Assembly: GCF_000169095.1 (NCBI RefSeq)
Contig: NZ_AAVU01000008.1
Span: forward strand, 117,158-181,157
Direction: 5' to 3'
Source of the DNA: Lyngbya sp. PCC 8106
Lineage (GTDB): Bacteria; Cyanobacteriota; Cyanobacteriia; Cyanobacteriales; Microcoleaceae
Length of the DNA stretch: 64,000 nucleotides
The notes beneath the pieces are model-generated. The model ran no database searches. It saw nothing but the letters and a program-made list of their open reading frames with translations, and had not been told where the DNA came from. Position numbers and translations under genes: made by a program. Of this stretch, positions 17,501-24,650 are shown piece by piece. Position 1 is the stretch's first letter, and every line of letters begins with the position of its first letter.

Positions 17501-18669
17501 CTGACAACACCGTGAAACTGTGGGATGCCAGCACCGGGAAAGAAATCAAAACCCTCACTGGGCATACCAACTCGGTTATTGGGGTGAGTTTCAGCCCCGA
17601 TGGCAAACTTCTGGCGACGGCTAGTGGTGACAACACGGTGAAACTGTGGGATGCCAGCACTGGCAAAGAAATCAAAACCCTCACTGGGCATACCAACTGG
17701 GTTAATGGGGTGAGTTTCAGCCCCGATGGGAAGTTGCTGGCTACTGGCAGTGGTGACAACACGGTGAAACTGTGGGATGCCAGCACTGGCAAAGAAATCA
17801 AAACCCTCACTGGGCATACCAACTCGGTTAATGGGGTGAGTTTCAGCCCCGATGGCAAGTTGGCGACAGCGAGTGCTGACAACACCGTGAAACTGTGGGA
17901 TGCCAGCACCGGGAAAGAAATCAAAACCCTCACTGGGCATACCAACTCGGTTATTGGGGTGAGTTTCAGCCCCGATGGCAAACTTCTGGCGACGACTAGT
18001 GGTGACAACACGGTGAAACTGTGGGATGCCAGCACTGGCAAAGAAATCAAAACCCTCACTGGGCATACCAACTCGGTTAATGGGGTGAGTTTCAGCCCCG
18101 ATGGCAAACTTCTGGCGACGGCTAGTGGTGACAAGACGGTGAAACTGTGGGATGCCAGCACTGGCAAAGAAATCAAAACCCTGAGTGGGCATACCCACTG
18201 GGTTAATGGGGTGAGTTTCAGCCCCGTTGGCGCTAGCCTGCCGTCAGGCATAGGCAAAACGCTGGCGACGGCTAGTGGTGACAACACGGTGAAACTGTGG
18301 GATGCCAGCACTGGCAAAGAAATCAAAACCCTCACTGGGCATACCAACTCGGTTAATGGGGTGAGTTTCAGCCCCGATGGCAAAACGCTGGCGACGGCTA
18401 GTGGTGACAACACGGTGAAACTGTGGAATGCCAGCACCGGCAAAGAAATCAAAACCCTCACTGGGCATACCCACTGGGTTAGGGCCGTCAGTTTCAGCCC
18501 GGATGGCAAGTTGGCGACAGCGAGTGAGGACAATACCGTGAAACTGTGGCAATTAGATTTTGATTATTTAGTTCAGGAAGGATGCAAGTATATAGAGAAT
18601 TATCTCAAACCCAATCCCGAGGATTTAGAAGCCCAAGAAATTCAACGGGAGTTATGCAGCAAACTTTGA
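14563..18669 (+). CDS. CHAT protease - STAND NTPase - WD40 repeat protein
   Basis: This 1368-aa protein begins with a caspase-like CHAT domain (about 8-200), whose dyad residues are His75 in VHFCGHG and Cys119 in VILNACYS. A STAND NTPase follows (about 215-650; entry NPYQGLAAFGEEDADYFFGR, Walker A GPSGSGKSS at about 256-263, Walker B LLLVADQFEELY at about 345-356). A hydrophobic helix is at about 656-682, then 14 WD40 repeats (about 746-1330), enough for two seven-bladed propellers. STAND proteins are switch-like sensors in which repeats bind a trigger and the NTPase oligomerises to activate the N-terminal effector, here a protease. The WD repeats are nearly identical, unit 126 bp, and repeat 12 carries an extra 24-bp palindrome. 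Immune or conflict function is inferred. Confidence 0.92.
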   Translation: MTNQTSPKTILILAANPQNTTRLRLEEEIREIDEGLRRANQRHQYKLEQKLAVRSRDFYRAILDYKPSIVHFCGHGVGQEGIVLEDDTGKSAVVPTNALASMFKIFATKGVECVILNACYSEVQATAISQYVNYVLGMNKAVGDQAALAFSVAFYDGLAAGYEVEEAHELGCSQMMSFLEHETPVLKIKPLTDNSTIDSEDNPDLTAFEDFIPPNPYQGLAAFGEEDADYFFGRENFVDKLVEATNQQPLVGVIGPSGSGKSSVVFAGLIPKLRQQGNWLIEIFKPGKDPFLPLAFGLVRQLEPEAGETHKMREAMGLASDFQQGRITVQQVIDQILERNPGKRLLLVADQFEELYTLCQVKEEQERFADELLATISQENITLIFTLRADFYGYVLSYRPFRDALETYTPKLLSSMKREELQQAIELPAQKLDVQLEDQLTQRILDDVGQEPGNLPLLEFALTRLWEKQKHRTLTHSAYNEIGGVKKAIANHAEQVYQQLNETEKQQAQRIFLQLVRPGEGTEDTRRVATREEVGEENWNLVSYLAGHQARLVVTGRQETEDTVEVVHEALIREWLTLRGWMNVNRQFRTWQERLKVALREWKKNNHDAGNLLRGAPLSVAEEWLQKRADEMTQEERDFIQASLKDQNRQKRIRQLAVLSLAGGFLLTLGLAGMASFGLWKARINEINGLAQYSDALLSLDGSKAVKTSLKAVLQMRRTPWVDADTHTQVELALLNIVSNVAAPNTLGGHVNWVRAVSFSPDGKLLATASGDNTVKLWDASTGKEIKTLTGHTNSVNGVSFSPDGKLLATASGDNTVKLWDASTGKEIKTLTGHTNWVNGVSFSPDGKLLATASGDNTVKLWDLSTGKVIKMLTEHTNSVNGVSFSPDGKLLATTSGDNTVKLWDASTGKEIKTLTGHTNSVNGVSFSPDGKLLATASGDNTVKLWDASTGKEIKTLTGHTNWVNGVSFSPDGKLATASADNTVKLWDASTGKEIKTLTGHTNSVIGVSFSPDGKLLATASGDNTVKLWDASTGKEIKTLTGHTNWVNGVSFSPDGKLLATGSGDNTVKLWDASTGKEIKTLTGHTNSVNGVSFSPDGKLATASADNTVKLWDASTGKEIKTLTGHTNSVIGVSFSPDGKLLATTSGDNTVKLWDASTGKEIKTLTGHTNSVNGVSFSPDGKLLATASGDKTVKLWDASTGKEIKTLSGHTHWVNGVSFSPVGASLPSGIGKTLATASGDNTVKLWDASTGKEIKTLTGHTNSVNGVSFSPDGKTLATASGDNTVKLWNASTGKEIKTLTGHTHWVRAVSFSPDGKLATASEDNTVKLWQLDFDYLVQEGCKYIENYLKPNPEDLEAQEIQRELCSKL
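16800..18550 (+). repeat. Fourteen near-identical 126-bp WD40-coding tandem repeats
   Basis: Each unit encodes a 42-residue blade of the pattern LTGHTNSVNGVSFSPDGKLL then ATASGDNTVKLWDASTGKEI and KT. Units 6, 9 and 14 are one codon shorter (GKLATAS for GKLLATAS). Units 6-7 and 9-10 share linked variants (KLATASADN followed by NSVIGV), showing a higher-order duplication or conversion of a three-unit block. Unit 3 to 4 carries the only markedly different linker (DLSTGKVIKMLTEH). Homogeneity at DNA level means recent expansion. Confidence 0.93.
18232..18255 (+). repeat. 24-bp in-frame palindromic insertion in WD40 repeat 12
   Basis: Compared with the other 13 units, repeat 12 has 24 extra bases containing GCCTG-CCGT-CAGGC (18236-18249) between two GGC triplets, encoding roughly ASLPSGIG. 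The neighbouring Asp codon GAT is also changed to GTT. The frame is kept. It looks like a small palindromic repeat inserted with a GGC duplication. Confidence 0.8.
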
Positions 18670-18755
18670 CAACTTTCGATGAAAAACTGAATAAACGCTT
18701 CGAGTTCAGATTTCTCTAAATATAGATTTTCCCAAACTTTACTGAGGATTTAACC

Positions 18756-20246
18756 ATGACGACTTCAACTCCACGGAATCAACATTATTTTAGGAAAACA
18801 ACGATGACAGAAAAAGTAAAAATGAAAGACATGATTGTAATTATCCCCGGAATTACAGGGAGTGTCTTACAAAAAGATGGTCAAGATATTTGGGCGGTTT
18901 CAGGTCAGGCAATTTGGCAAGTTTTAACCAATTTAGGAGATACAATTGAGCAACTTAAAATAGACCAAGACGACCCAGAAGCGGAAAGTTTAGGGGATGG
19001 TATTCAAGCAACTGCACTCATTCAAGACACCCATCTAATTCCCGGTTTATGGAAAATTGATGGCTATACAAAAACAGTACGGTTAATTACCGATAACTTT
19101 GATGTCGTTTCAGGTAATATTTACACCGATCCCGATGACAAACCCGCCAATTTGTATCATTTTCCTTATGACTGGCGACGGGATAATCGCGCCTCTGCAA
19201 AGTTACTGAAAAAGTTATTAGATAAACGCTTAAAACGGTGGCGAGAAGCCACTGGTGCGGAGGACGCAAAAGTGATTTTACTTGCTCATAGTATGGGGGG
19301 TTTGGTGTCTCGTTATTATTTGGAAGTATTAGAAGGTTGGCGAGATTGCAGGGCTTTATTTACCTTTGGTACTCCCTATCGGGGTTCGGTTCATGCGGTC
19401 AATTTTCTCGCCAATGGCTACAAGATGCTATTCGGAGATTTAACCGAAGTTTTACGCTCCTTTACGTCAGTTTATCAACTGCTTCCGATCTATGAAATGG
19501 TCAAAATAGGGGATAACTATCTGCGAATTGCCGAAGCCGACAACCTGCCAAATATTGTTAAAACTCGCGCTCAAGACGCCCTAAAATTTCATCGGGAAAT
19601 TGAAGATGCAGTTAACAAAAATCGCCAAGATGAAATTTACCAAAATTCATTTAAAACAATTCCCATTGCAGGTATTCAGCAAGCAACTTTACAATCGGCT
19701 GAGTTGATTAATGGAAAACTGACGGTGAGCGAAAAATTACCGAAAATCTTACAAAATCGCCCCGATCTGGCTGACGGTGACGGTACCGTTCCTCAAGTTT
19801 CTGCGATTCCTATTGAACTGTCTAATAGTTTCAATAATAGCTTTATTGCCGAACGTCATAGCTCTTTACAAAACCACAATCAAATTCTAGAAGATTTGAA
19901 GAATCGAATTCAATTTAATCAATCAGATTTGGCGAGTGTTAGATCTTCACAAACTGCAATTAGCCTCGCTTTAGAGGATTTATACTTGACAGATGAAGCG
20001 ATCGCCATGCGTGCGAGAGTCATCAGTACGCCAGGGTTTTTTAGTGGGAAACTTCACGCAAAAATTACATCAATTTCCCATGAACAACCCCCGATAAACT
20101 TTGATTTTGAAGAGCAGGAACAAGAATGGATATTAGCAATTAATGAATTAAAACCGGGATTATATCGAGTCAGCGTACAAACGGAAAATACCAGCGAACA
20201 AGCACCCAGTCCTGTTCACGATATTTTTGAAGTGGTTAAACAATAG
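18756..20246 (+). CDS. Lecithin:cholesterol acyltransferase (LCAT)-like alpha/beta hydrolase
   Basis: This 496-aa protein resembles LCAT/phospholipase-type lipases. It has an IIPGITGSVLQ entry motif, HFPYDWRRDNR, and a nucleophile elbow VILLAHSMGGLVSRYY (Ser about 178). Likely triad partners are an Asp in DLADGDGTVP (about 340) and a His in AERHSSLQNH (about 368). A C-terminal region of about 110 residues (from about 385) is a beta-rich extension of unknown function. There is no signal peptide or TM helix, so it acts in the cytoplasm unless exported another way. The first ATG has GAGGA before it; Met17 is a weaker alternative. It follows the CHAT-STAND-WD40 gene by 86 bp in the same direction and may be a lipid-attacking partner (inference). 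Confidence 0.82.
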   Translation: MTTSTPRNQHYFRKTTMTEKVKMKDMIVIIPGITGSVLQKDGQDIWAVSGQAIWQVLTNLGDTIEQLKIDQDDPEAESLGDGIQATALIQDTHLIPGLWKIDGYTKTVRLITDNFDVVSGNIYTDPDDKPANLYHFPYDWRRDNRASAKLLKKLLDKRLKRWREATGAEDAKVILLAHSMGGLVSRYYLEVLEGWRDCRALFTFGTPYRGSVHAVNFLANGYKMLFGDLTEVLRSFTSVYQLLPIYEMVKIGDNYLRIAEADNLPNIVKTRAQDALKFHREIEDAVNKNRQDEIYQNSFKTIPIAGIQQATLQSAELINGKLTVSEKLPKILQNRPDLADGDGTVPQVSAIPIELSNSFNNSFIAERHSSLQNHNQILEDLKNRIQFNQSDLASVRSSQTAISLALEDLYLTDEAIAMRARVISTPGFFSGKLHAKITSISHEQPPINFDFEEQEQEWILAINELKPGLYRVSVQTENTSEQAPSPVHDIFEVVKQ

Positions 20247-20447
20247 ATAAAAACTTAACTATTCTAGATAGGTGGGGTTGAGGCTTCAAAAACGCGATCG
20301 CCAAAATTATTTCATTTTCATCCCATTAAAACAGTCAGGAGGCTTTATGTTAACTATTCCGTTATTTTGCTCTTGGCATTGGCGAAGATTGCCTTCTTAA
20401 AAAGCGGTCTTTATAACAGTAAACCAAATTAAAACAAGGAGACAACA

Positions 20448-22058
20448 ATGGTATTAGAAATTAATCCAAACCACCGCTCTGAAACTTCAGAACATGACCA
20501 TACAGCCTGCACCGCCCCTATTGGTTTCACCGCAGAAGAACTTGAACAGTTGAGTTGGGGATCGCGAGGTATTTTTCAACAAATGCCTGCCAGTGGAGAA
20601 GGGTATGAATGTTACGGTTATCGTGATAAATGTTATGGTCATTCAGAAGTAATTCAAGCGATTATATCCATCTGTAGCGAGTGGGCAAAACTCTATAAAA
20701 AGCCTCGAATTGGCATCGGAAATATTAGCCTTACCAACGGTGGGCCAATGGAACCTCATAGTTCTCATCAACACGGACTTGATGTTGATATTGCCCCCAT
20801 TGCTAACACTGAAGAAGAAATTCCGCTCACTTGGTATGATAGTAAATATTCTCGCGATCGCACTCAACAATTAGTCGATTTAATTCACAATAATACTATT
20901 TTGGGTGTGAAGGTAATTCTGTTTAATGACCCGGATATTAAAGGAGTAGAACCTTGGGCGGGACATGACAATCATCTCCATGTTAGTTTTCTCCCTCCTG
21001 GCATTAATTCAGCCCCCTACAGCAGTGACCAAAACGGGGATTTGCGATTAGTTATTCCTCCGATGCAAGGAGAACGAGTTCGCCAACTTCAAGAAGATTT
21101 AGCCAACGTTGGAATTGCAATAACAGCAGATGGTATCTTTGGAAAACAAACCGATGCAGCAGTCCGAAAATTTCAAGCTGAACAGGGTTTACAAGTGGAT
21201 GGAATTGTCGGTTTTGTCACCCAAACTAAACTCGATCAGTTAAATTCTAGACAGTCTCGTGGGGGTTCTGATCAACCCTCTAATCTAACACTTCAAGATG
21301 TGATTGACCAAAACCAATCGATTTCTTTTGATGATATTAACTCCGGTTTATTGTTTGAAGATCAGCTATTTTGTGCAGAAATTCAGACCATTTTACGGGG
21401 GAATCATCTGTTAGAAGATGTTGATGGAATTTATGGGCTTAAAACCCAAGCAGCCTTGAGAAAATTTAAAACTAATCATCAACTGAGTGGCGGAGATGTA
21501 TTGGGGGCAACAACAGCTAAAGCTTTACTCGATGCTAAACCCAGTGCTGGAATATTACCCAATTGGCAAGGGGGTGATAAACAAGCAGCAGTGCAAGCAA
21601 TTATCCAAGAAGCGAATCGCCAAAATATTACTTCTCAAGCTCAAATTGCTTATATTGTCGCAACTGTTCAACATGAAACAGCAGAGAGTTTTCAACCTGT
21701 AAAAGAATCCTATTATTTGGGTGAACCCGCTGGAGAAAATCACCGCCAAACTCTACGTTATTATCCCTACTACGGACGGGGATATGTGCAGCTAACCTGG
21801 GATTACAATTATCGAAAATATTCTGATATATTAGGGCTGGATTTGGTTAATAATCCTGATCTTGTTATGCGTCCCGATATTTCACTATTTATTCTAGTTC
21901 ATGGCATGAAATGGGGTGCTTTTACGACTTTAAAACTGGATGACTATATTTCCGATAACAGTGTAGATTTCTGGAGTGCGCGTAAAATTATTAATGGTAT
22001 GGATCAAGCAGAACGGATTCAAACTTATGCAATGAATTGGCAAACTCAATTAGGATAA
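20448..22058 (+). CDS. Modular peptidoglycan hydrolase: LAS metallopeptidase, two PG-binding domains, GH19-like domain
   Basis: This 536-aa protein has a MepA-like LAS (penicillin-insensitive murein endopeptidase) domain with zinc-ligand motifs HSSHQHGLDVDIAP (about 104-117) and GHDNHLHVSF (about 172-181). Two PG_binding_1 domains follow (about 205-270, GIFGKQTDAAVRKFQ; about 305-365, GIYGLKTQAALRKFK), then a C-terminal GH19-type muramidase/chitinase domain with ATVQHETAESF (Glu about 410) and YYGRGYVQLTWDYNYRKY. Two different lytic activities in one chain would cut both peptide and glycan strands. It has no signal peptide or TM helix, like phage endolysins and injected toxins. SD AAGGAG precedes ATG 20448. 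Its use (lysis, wall remodelling, contractile-injection cargo) is open. Confidence 0.85.
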   Translation: MVLEINPNHRSETSEHDHTACTAPIGFTAEELEQLSWGSRGIFQQMPASGEGYECYGYRDKCYGHSEVIQAIISICSEWAKLYKKPRIGIGNISLTNGGPMEPHSSHQHGLDVDIAPIANTEEEIPLTWYDSKYSRDRTQQLVDLIHNNTILGVKVILFNDPDIKGVEPWAGHDNHLHVSFLPPGINSAPYSSDQNGDLRLVIPPMQGERVRQLQEDLANVGIAITADGIFGKQTDAAVRKFQAEQGLQVDGIVGFVTQTKLDQLNSRQSRGGSDQPSNLTLQDVIDQNQSISFDDINSGLLFEDQLFCAEIQTILRGNHLLEDVDGIYGLKTQAALRKFKTNHQLSGGDVLGATTAKALLDAKPSAGILPNWQGGDKQAAVQAIIQEANRQNITSQAQIAYIVATVQHETAESFQPVKESYYLGEPAGENHRQTLRYYPYYGRGYVQLTWDYNYRKYSDILGLDLVNNPDLVMRPDISLFILVHGMKWGAFTTLKLDDYISDNSVDFWSARKIINGMDQAERIQTYAMNWQTQLG

Positions 22059-22169
22059 AACTAGCAGCTTGGGTGATTAGAGGAGATGGGGAAATCTTGC
22101 TTCTTGCCTTCTAACTTCTGAGTTCTGCCTTGTGAGAAAGTAGGATAGTTGAAAACTTGAGAGCGAAAA

Positions 22170-22799
22170 ATGAGTTTTTCACCCGAACTAATTGCCTTAG
22201 CCCGTTATCTCGCAGGTGAGTTTGACAACCAAGCACAAGCCACTGCGGAACCCGTTTGGTATGTTCCTCTCCGCCTTTGGCATCGTCCCTTTCCTACCCC
22301 TATTTTTGCCGATAGTATTACCCTGTTTGTGGAACAAGCCAACGCTTTAACTCTCGATCAGCCCTATCGTCAACGAATTATGCAACTCTACTCATCTCCA
22401 GAGAGTCCAGAACACCTACACGTCCAGTATCATATGCTCAAAGACTTAAAAGCTGTTCAAGGCGGAGGTCGTCATGCAGAGAAACTGAGACAGCTTACAC
22501 CCGAACAGCTTGAATTTCTTCCGGGTTGTCGGTTAGATGTGACCTATCAACAACTCTCGGCGAATACTTATCACTTCAAAGCAAATTTGCCCGAAAATAC
22601 TCGCTGTTGCTTCACCTATCAAAATCAAACCATTCAGATCGATTTAGGCTTTGAAGCAATGCCCAATGATTTCTTCAGTTACGATAAAGGAATCAACCCC
22701 CAAACAGGTCAGGCGACTTGGGGAGCATTATTAGGCCCGTTTCGATTCGTCAAATGTCAAGACTTTGCATCTGAACTCTCAATTCAACCCCATGGTTAG
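22170..22799 (+). CDS. CpcT/CpeT-type chromophore lyase
   Basis: This 209-aa protein of the CpeT/CpcT family attaches phycocyanobilin or phycoerythrobilin to a Cys of phycobiliprotein beta subunits. Recognised from the conserved N-terminal stretch LARYLAGEFDNQAQA, the ITLFVEQANALTLDQPYRQR segment, LLPG-like FLPGCRLDV, and the C-terminal GALLGPFRFVK. Length is in the family range. No phycobiliprotein genes are adjacent, so the client subunit cannot be assigned, and the choice between cpcT and cpeT is left open. Confidence 0.82.
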   Translation: MSFSPELIALARYLAGEFDNQAQATAEPVWYVPLRLWHRPFPTPIFADSITLFVEQANALTLDQPYRQRIMQLYSSPESPEHLHVQYHMLKDLKAVQGGGRHAEKLRQLTPEQLEFLPGCRLDVTYQQLSANTYHFKANLPENTRCCFTYQNQTIQIDLGFEAMPNDFFSYDKGINPQTGQATWGALLGPFRFVKCQDFASELSIQPHG

Positions 22800-22860
22800 G
22801 CAGTGGGGAGTCGGGAATGGGGAAGTAAAGTTATTAACAAACTGTATTCAGCAGTTGCCG

Positions 22861-22885
22861 TCCCTAGTCCCTAATCCCTAATCCT
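22861..22885. repeat. Short tandem heptamer repeat (CCCTAAT)n
   Basis: Degenerate tandem copies of CCCTA(A/G)T run up to the STAS gene stop. Heptanucleotide STRR-like repeats of this kind are common at gene borders in filamentous cyanobacteria. Confidence 0.6.
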
Positions 22886-23246
22886 AACTGGCTCGTACAC
22901 CTTCCTCAAGTGCCTCTTCTTCAGTTTCAAAGATTTCAAACACAGAATCCATCATGGTGACTTCAAACACCAATTTAGCTTCTGGATGAACATTGCAAAT
23001 GCGGAAACTGCCTTTAACTTTATCCGCATCGCGCATCCCTGCCACCAATGACGTCAACCCAGAGCTATCAATAAAGTTAACTTGACCAAGATTGACGACA
23101 ACATGACGACTAAGTTTCGAGATGCACTCTTGCAACTTGAGGCGGAATTGCCAAGCCGTAGTGATATCTAGGCGTCCACTGGGAGCCAAGACAATCACTT
23201 TTGTTCCATTTTGGGTCGTATGTTCCTTTTGATCGATATGAATCAC
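22884..23246 (-). CDS. STAS-domain anti-sigma factor antagonist
   Basis: This 120-aa single STAS domain is of the SpoIIAA/RsbV type. The phosphorylatable Ser lies in VNFIDSSGLTSLVAGM, preceded by the typical SGRLDITTAWQFR strand-helix. Such proteins bind anti-sigma kinases or partner-switching regulators and are released by PP2C phosphatases. No kinase or phosphatase partner is encoded nearby. Conserved in cyanobacteria as a stand-alone gene. The nearest upstream gene on this strand is hemF, which ends 72 bp before its own coding start is complete on the other side; co-regulation is not evident. Confidence 0.85.
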   Translation of the reverse strand: MIHIDQKEHTTQNGTKVIVLAPSGRLDITTAWQFRLKLQECISKLSRHVVVNLGQVNFIDSSGLTSLVAGMRDADKVKGSFRICNVHPEAKLVFEVTMMDSVFEIFETEEEALEEGVRAS

Positions 23247-23318
23247 TGACCGTCCCCTCGGATGTTCGATAGAGCAATGATTGATTGCTGCTTCTGACAG
23301 TAGTTTAACTCAGACCTG

Positions 23319-24353
23319 TTAGTTGGGAGCAGTCCAGTTAGCCCAATCTTGGGGTTTCAAGAACGTTTCATACAGTTCGGCTTCTGGGGTTCCAGGTTGA
23401 GGTTGATAACCATATTCCCATCTTACCAAAGGTGGCAAAGACATGAGAATCGACTCCGTGCGTCCATTGGTCTGTAACCCGAAGATCGTACCGCGATCGT
23501 AAACGAGATTAAATTCTACATATCGGCCCCGTCGATACAGTTGAAAATTGCGTTCGTGATCGCCATATTCTGTCCCTCGACGACGTTCAACAATCGGCTG
23601 ATAGCCCGGTAAAAAGGCACGTCCACAGTCCTGTACAAAGGCAAATAACGCTTCCCAATCTCGGGTTTCCGGGGTGCCAATGTGTCCGGAGTATTTTGCC
23701 GCTTCACTGTCGCTATGAGGGCCGCGATAGAGTTCTCCTTGACCATCTTGATAGTCAAAGAAAATCCCCCCTATTCCTCGGGCTTCTTGACGGTGCTTGA
23801 TGTAAAAATATTCATCACACCAATGTTTAAACACCGGATAATATTCGTCATGATGGCGATCGCAGGCCACTTTAAAGGTTTTGTGAAAATGAGCCGCATC
23901 TTCAGCAAAGGGATAATAAGGCGTCAGATCTACACCGCCCCCAAACCACCAAACCGGCCCGGCTTCAAAATAGCGATAATTCAAATGCACAGTGGGAATG
24001 TAGGGATTACGCGGATGCAACACCATAGAAGTGCCTGTGGCGTAAAATCCATGACCTTCGGCTTCCGGACGTTGAGCCAAAATCGAAGGAGGTAAATTTT
24101 TACCCCAAACCTCCGAAAAATTCACGCCCCCTTGCTCAAATACATCACCATCGTGAAGTACACGAGATCGGCCGCCGCCACCTTCTGGACGTTCCCAGGA
24201 GTCCTCTTGAAACTTGCTTTTACCATCAAGCTGTTCCAAACCCTGACAAATTTCATCTTGAATCTGCTTCATAAATTGGCTGACTCTAGCTTGGGAGTCT
24301 GCCCCTGGCGGATTCGGCATTTTTGTTTTTTCAGATACTCTCGAAGCTGTCAT
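23319..24353 (-). CDS. hemF: Oxygen-dependent coproporphyrinogen III oxidase
   Basis: This 344-aa aerobic coproporphyrinogen-III oxidase decarboxylates two propionates to make protoporphyrinogen IX for heme and chlorophyll. Family motifs: WERPEGGGGRSRVL, GHGFYATGTSMVLHPRNPY, WWFGGGVDLTPYYPF, RGIGGIFFDY and RGRYVEFNLVYDRGT. The start at 24353 has AGGAG five bases before ATG; an in-frame ATG at 24413 would add 20 residues (MIKSLSNEQW...) with no ribosome-binding site. It stands alone on the minus strand, divergent from mrp. Confidence 0.96.
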   Translation of the reverse strand: MTASRVSEKTKMPNPPGADSQARVSQFMKQIQDEICQGLEQLDGKSKFQEDSWERPEGGGGRSRVLHDGDVFEQGGVNFSEVWGKNLPPSILAQRPEAEGHGFYATGTSMVLHPRNPYIPTVHLNYRYFEAGPVWWFGGGVDLTPYYPFAEDAAHFHKTFKVACDRHHDEYYPVFKHWCDEYFYIKHRQEARGIGGIFFDYQDGQGELYRGPHSDSEAAKYSGHIGTPETRDWEALFAFVQDCGRAFLPGYQPIVERRRGTEYGDHERNFQLYRRGRYVEFNLVYDRGTIFGLQTNGRTESILMSLPPLVRWEYGYQPQPGTPEAELYETFLKPQDWANWTAPN

Positions 24354-24650
24354 AACCGCTCCTAAACATTCGTGATTGCTAAACCATTGCTCGTTGCTAA
24401 GTGATTTAATCATCCGAGCTTTAACCCTACTTGGTCAATAGGTTAATCTCACAAATTTTTATTTTAACCTGATAGCGTCAACTCTTTGATCTTTGAGTGT
24501 ATTGCGCTTTCGGAGATTGTCTCTTTTCGTTAGAATATCGTCATCAAAACTTCATTATTCCGGTTCTACCCAAAAATAGTGTAGGGAGGAAATCGCACCC
24601 AATGCGATCAACACCCACAATTGATCTGGCTTATTCAATCAAAAACCAAG

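Noticed and set aside
16635..18552. Long open frames on the minus strand opposite the WD40 repeats (up to 632 and 477 codons)
   Set aside because: They arise from the 126-bp periodicity with no stop in the repeat unit; the encoded sequences are repetitive mirror products without domains, ribosome-binding sites or conserved starts.
22059..22169. CTTCTTGCCTTCTAACTTCTGAGTTCTGCCTT-type pyrimidine repeat as a regulatory element
   Set aside because: Such degenerate short repeats are widespread filler between cyanobacterial genes and show no defined structure here.
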